From assembly GCA_003524565.1 (NCBI GenBank), contig DQGU01000020.1, positions 434 to 7,389 on the forward strand: a stretch of 6,956 nucleotides of DNA, written 5' to 3'. Under the pieces are notes generated by a model. That model searched no databases and was not told the DNA's origin. It saw nothing but the letters and a program-made list of their open reading frames with translations. The position numbers and the translations under genes were made by a program. Origin of the DNA: Rhodospirillaceae bacterium. Its GTDB lineage: Bacteria > Pseudomonadota > Alphaproteobacteria > Micavibrionales > UBA2020. How positions within the stretch are numbered: the stretch's first letter is position 1; each line of letters opens with the position of its first letter. This document shows positions 5,111 through 6,956 of the stretch, piece by piece.

Positions 5111-6238
5111 ATGAACTCACTAGGTTTTGATAAAGACCCCAAAGATACGCGCGTCGTCGTTGCCATGTCTGGCGGCGTCGATAGCTCTGTCGCGGCATCG
5201 CTGCTGCATGAACAGGGGTATCAGGTCGTGGGCATCACGTTGCAGCTTTACGACCACGGCGAAGCCTTGGCTAAAAAAGGCGCCTGCTGCGCAGGTCAGG
5301 ACATTTACGACGCCAAACGCGTCGCGGAAAAAATGGGATTCGAGCATTACGTTCTGAATTACCAAAGCCGTTTTCAGGATAACGTCATCGAAGATTTCGT
5401 CGAAAGCTACCTGCGCGGCGAAACGCCTATCCCTTGCGTGAAATGCAACCAGAACGTCAAATTCAAAGACCTTCTGGAGACCGCACGCGACCTTGGCGCC
5501 GATTGCATGGCGACGGGACATTACATTCAGCGCGCCCTCGGCACAGACGGCCGCGCTGAATTGCACCGCGCCTTCGATGCGGGCAAAGACCAGAGCTATT
5601 TCCTGTTCGCGACAACGCAGGAGCAGCTCGATTTCCTGCGCTTCCCCCTTGGCGGCTGGAGCAAGGACATCACCCGCCAGCATGCGGAGCGTTTCGGCCT
5701 GATTGTCGCGGACAAACCGGACAGCCAGGATATCTGCTTCGTGCCCAACGGCTCTTATGCCCGCGTGGTTGAAAAATTCCGCCCCGGCGCGATGCAGCCC
5801 GGCGAAATTGTGCATATCGACGGCCGCGTGCTGGGCGAGCATAACGGCATCATCAATTACACCATCGGCCAGCGCCGCGGGCTTGGCATCGGCGGCGGCC
5901 ATACCGAAAACAATTCGCCGCTGTTTGTCGTCGGCCTGCGTCCCGATAAAAATCAGGTACTGGTCGGCCCGTATGAAGCGCTCGGCCGCGATACGGTTCT
6001 GCTCAAAGAATGCAACTGGCTGGCCGATATTCCGCCCGAAGGGCTGGATGCGGAAGTCAAATTGCGCTCCGCCCAGACGCCCATGCCGGCAACGGTATTC
6101 AAAGACCACGCCGTTTTGAAATCACCCGCCTTCGGCGTCGCGGCCGGACAGGCCTGCGTCGCCTATATTGGCAACCGCGTTATCGGCGGCGGCTGGATTA
6201 CGGGCGCGGAAAACCGCAGCATTGCGGTTGCGGCCTGA
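5111..6238 (+). CDS. mnmA: tRNA-specific 2-thiouridylase MnmA (TrmU)
   Basis: Cytoplasmic enzyme that adenylates and thiolates U34 of tRNA-Lys, -Glu and -Gln, taking sulfur that originates from a cysteine desulfurase. Seen in 375 residues (E. coli about 368): the N-type PP-loop SGGVDSS (20-26), GACCAGQD (58-64), and PCVKCN (108-113) with Cys112 in the place of the E. coli Cys102 nucleophile. GHY lies at 136-138 and GKDQSYFL at 158-165. DSQDICF (204-210) has Cys209 in the place of E. coli Cys199, and IGQRRGLGI spans 252-260, followed by the C-terminal beta-barrel. The start fits the conserved N-terminus before DTRVVVAMSGG. The shine-dalgarno is weak (CAGCAAG). The leader carries a copy of its first 14 codons. 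A transporter gene follows 71 nt later on the same strand. Confidence 0.97.
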   Translation: MNSLGFDKDPKDTRVVVAMSGGVDSSVAASLLHEQGYQVVGITLQLYDHGEALAKKGACCAGQDIYDAKRVAEKMGFEHYVLNYQSRFQDNVIEDFVESYLRGETPIPCVKCNQNVKFKDLLETARDLGADCMATGHYIQRALGTDGRAELHRAFDAGKDQSYFLFATTQEQLDFLRFPLGGWSKDITRQHAERFGLIVADKPDSQDICFVPNGSYARVVEKFRPGAMQPGEIVHIDGRVLGEHNGIINYTIGQRRGLGIGGGHTENNSPLFVVGLRPDKNQVLVGPYEALGRDTVLLKECNWLADIPPEGLDAEVKLRSAQTPMPATVFKDHAVLKSPAFGVAAGQACVAYIGNRVIGGGWITGAENRSIAVAA

Positions 6239-6309
6239 CGCCTGACGACCTATATCATTCAAGACTTCCTGCGCCCGCGCGCGCGCCACGCTTCTTTTCC
6301 GGATATGCC

Positions 6310-6956
6310 ATGCAAACCCATTCACGCCAATTCTATGCCTTCGTCTTGCTCTTGGGCAGCTTGACGGCCTTCGGCCCCCTGTCCATCGACATGTACCTGC
6401 CCGCCTTTCCGGCCATGGCGGAGGCGCTGGGCGTACCGCAAGGGCGCATTGAATTATCGCTGGCTTCGTTCTTCGTCGGTATGGCTTTCGGCCAGCTGGC
6501 CTACGGCCCGCTGACCGACCGGTACGGGCGTAAAAAACCGCTTTATGTCGGGCTTTCCATTTACGTCCTCGCCTCCGTCGCCTGCGCGCTGGCACCGACA
6601 GCGGACAGTTTGATTTTCTTCCGCCTGCTGCAAGCCCTCGGCGCGTGCGCGGGCACGGTCGTATCGCGCGCGATGGTGCGCGATTTGTTCGACCACCGTG
6701 AATCTGCGCAGGTCTTCTCCCTGCTCATGCTGGTTATGGGCGTGGCGCCCATTCTGGCGCCGCTTCTGGGCGGTTATGTGTTTTTGCATTTCGGCTGGCA
6801 TGCGATTTTCTGGTCGCTGGCCGCTTTCAGCGCGGTGATTTTCGTGCTGGTCGCGCTGTACCTGCCCGAAACGCGCAGCCCCGATGAAACCGTGCGTTTC
6901 AGCCGCAGTTTCCACACCTACCTCGACATCATGAAACACCGCGAATTCATGGGCTA
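6310..6956 (+). CDS. MFS transporter, Bcr/CflA drug-efflux type, cut off by window edge
   Basis: The first 215 codons of a proton-driven inner-membrane exporter are present; the frame is open to the right edge, so no stop is seen. Seen: the first membrane helix ending in PLSIDMYLPAFPAM (23-36), a signature of the Bcr/CflA group, and the MFS motif A GPLTDRYGRKK (66-76) in the loop after helix 2. Arg/Ala-rich helix 4 (FRLLQALGACAGTVVSRAMV) and about six hydrophobic helices in all follow, the N-terminal half of the usual 12. The start ATG at 6310 has only a weak GGA 6 nt upstream; an overlapping ATG at 6305 is out of frame. The 71-nt gap after mnmA shows no clear terminator, so co-transcription is possible. 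The exported compound is not predictable. Confidence 0.93.
   Translation, partial: MQTHSRQFYAFVLLLGSLTAFGPLSIDMYLPAFPAMAEALGVPQGRIELSLASFFVGMAFGQLAYGPLTDRYGRKKPLYVGLSIYVLASVACALAPTADSLIFFRLLQALGACAGTVVSRAMVRDLFDHRESAQVFSLLMLVMGVAPILAPLLGGYVFLHFGWHAIFWSLAAFSAVIFVLVALYLPETRSPDETVRFSRSFHTYLDIMKHREFMG

Larger units (their letters stand above)
5013..5152 (+). repeat. Direct repeat of the mnmA 5' end, 42 nt per copy
   Basis: Copy 1 covers 5013-5054 and copy 2 (the functional mnmA start) covers 5111-5152. They match at 39 of 42 positions and are separated by 56 nt of unrelated sequence. Similarity stops sharply after the CGC codon of Arg14 in both. Confidence 0.9.

Noticed and set aside
5120..6109. 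Antisense ORF of 329 codons within mnmA
   Set aside because: MnmA on the plus strand has full-length conserved motifs; the long antisense frame is a by-product of GC-rich codon use.

Overview
The window looks like chromosomal DNA of an alphaproteobacterium with moderately high GC. The MnmA N-terminus, the COG2945-type hydrolase beside a group I cysteine desulfurase, the adrenodoxin-type ferredoxin and the GTCGTACCGGC-type palindromic repeat all fit that class. The order cannot be fixed from this sequence alone, and no phage, plasmid, transposase, tRNA, rRNA or CRISPR is visible.

Left part (1-2703): a truncated alpha/beta hydrolase runs leftward, away from an AT-rich divergent promoter region (364-555). 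Rightward from it runs a compact iron-sulfur cluster of three genes. These are a NifS/IscS-type cysteine desulfurase, an exported protein with two four-cysteine clusters (8-nt overlap with the desulfurase), and a 2Fe-2S ferredoxin 14 nt further on. The ferredoxin stop codon is followed by an imperfect 27-bp tandem copy of its own last codons and a REP-like double hairpin, where the rightward operon meets genes coming from the right.

Middle part (2869-4859, all on the minus strand): two consecutive two-gene units. Each begins with a small acidic protein of about 95 residues, and the two small proteins are paralogs (about 25 identities over 61 ungapped positions). One is followed by a P-loop protein that resembles a divergent TsaE, the other by a HAD-IIIA phosphatase that starts at a GTGA overlap. 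This repeated 'small protein plus nucleotide- or phosphate-handling enzyme' layout is the best candidate for an undescribed system here.

Right part (4860-6956): a second divergent promoter region, then mnmA (tRNA 2-thiouridylase) and the first half of a Bcr/CflA-type drug efflux transporter. The mnmA leader holds a 22-codon ORF whose first 14 codons repeat the first 14 codons of mnmA. The only differences are three synonymous third-position changes.

A functional thread links the two flanks. The cysteine desulfurase can supply sulfur both for Fe-S clusters (ferredoxin) and, directly or through relay proteins, for MnmA-dependent thiolation of tRNA U34. Fe-S scaffold genes (iscU/sufBCD) are not in the window.
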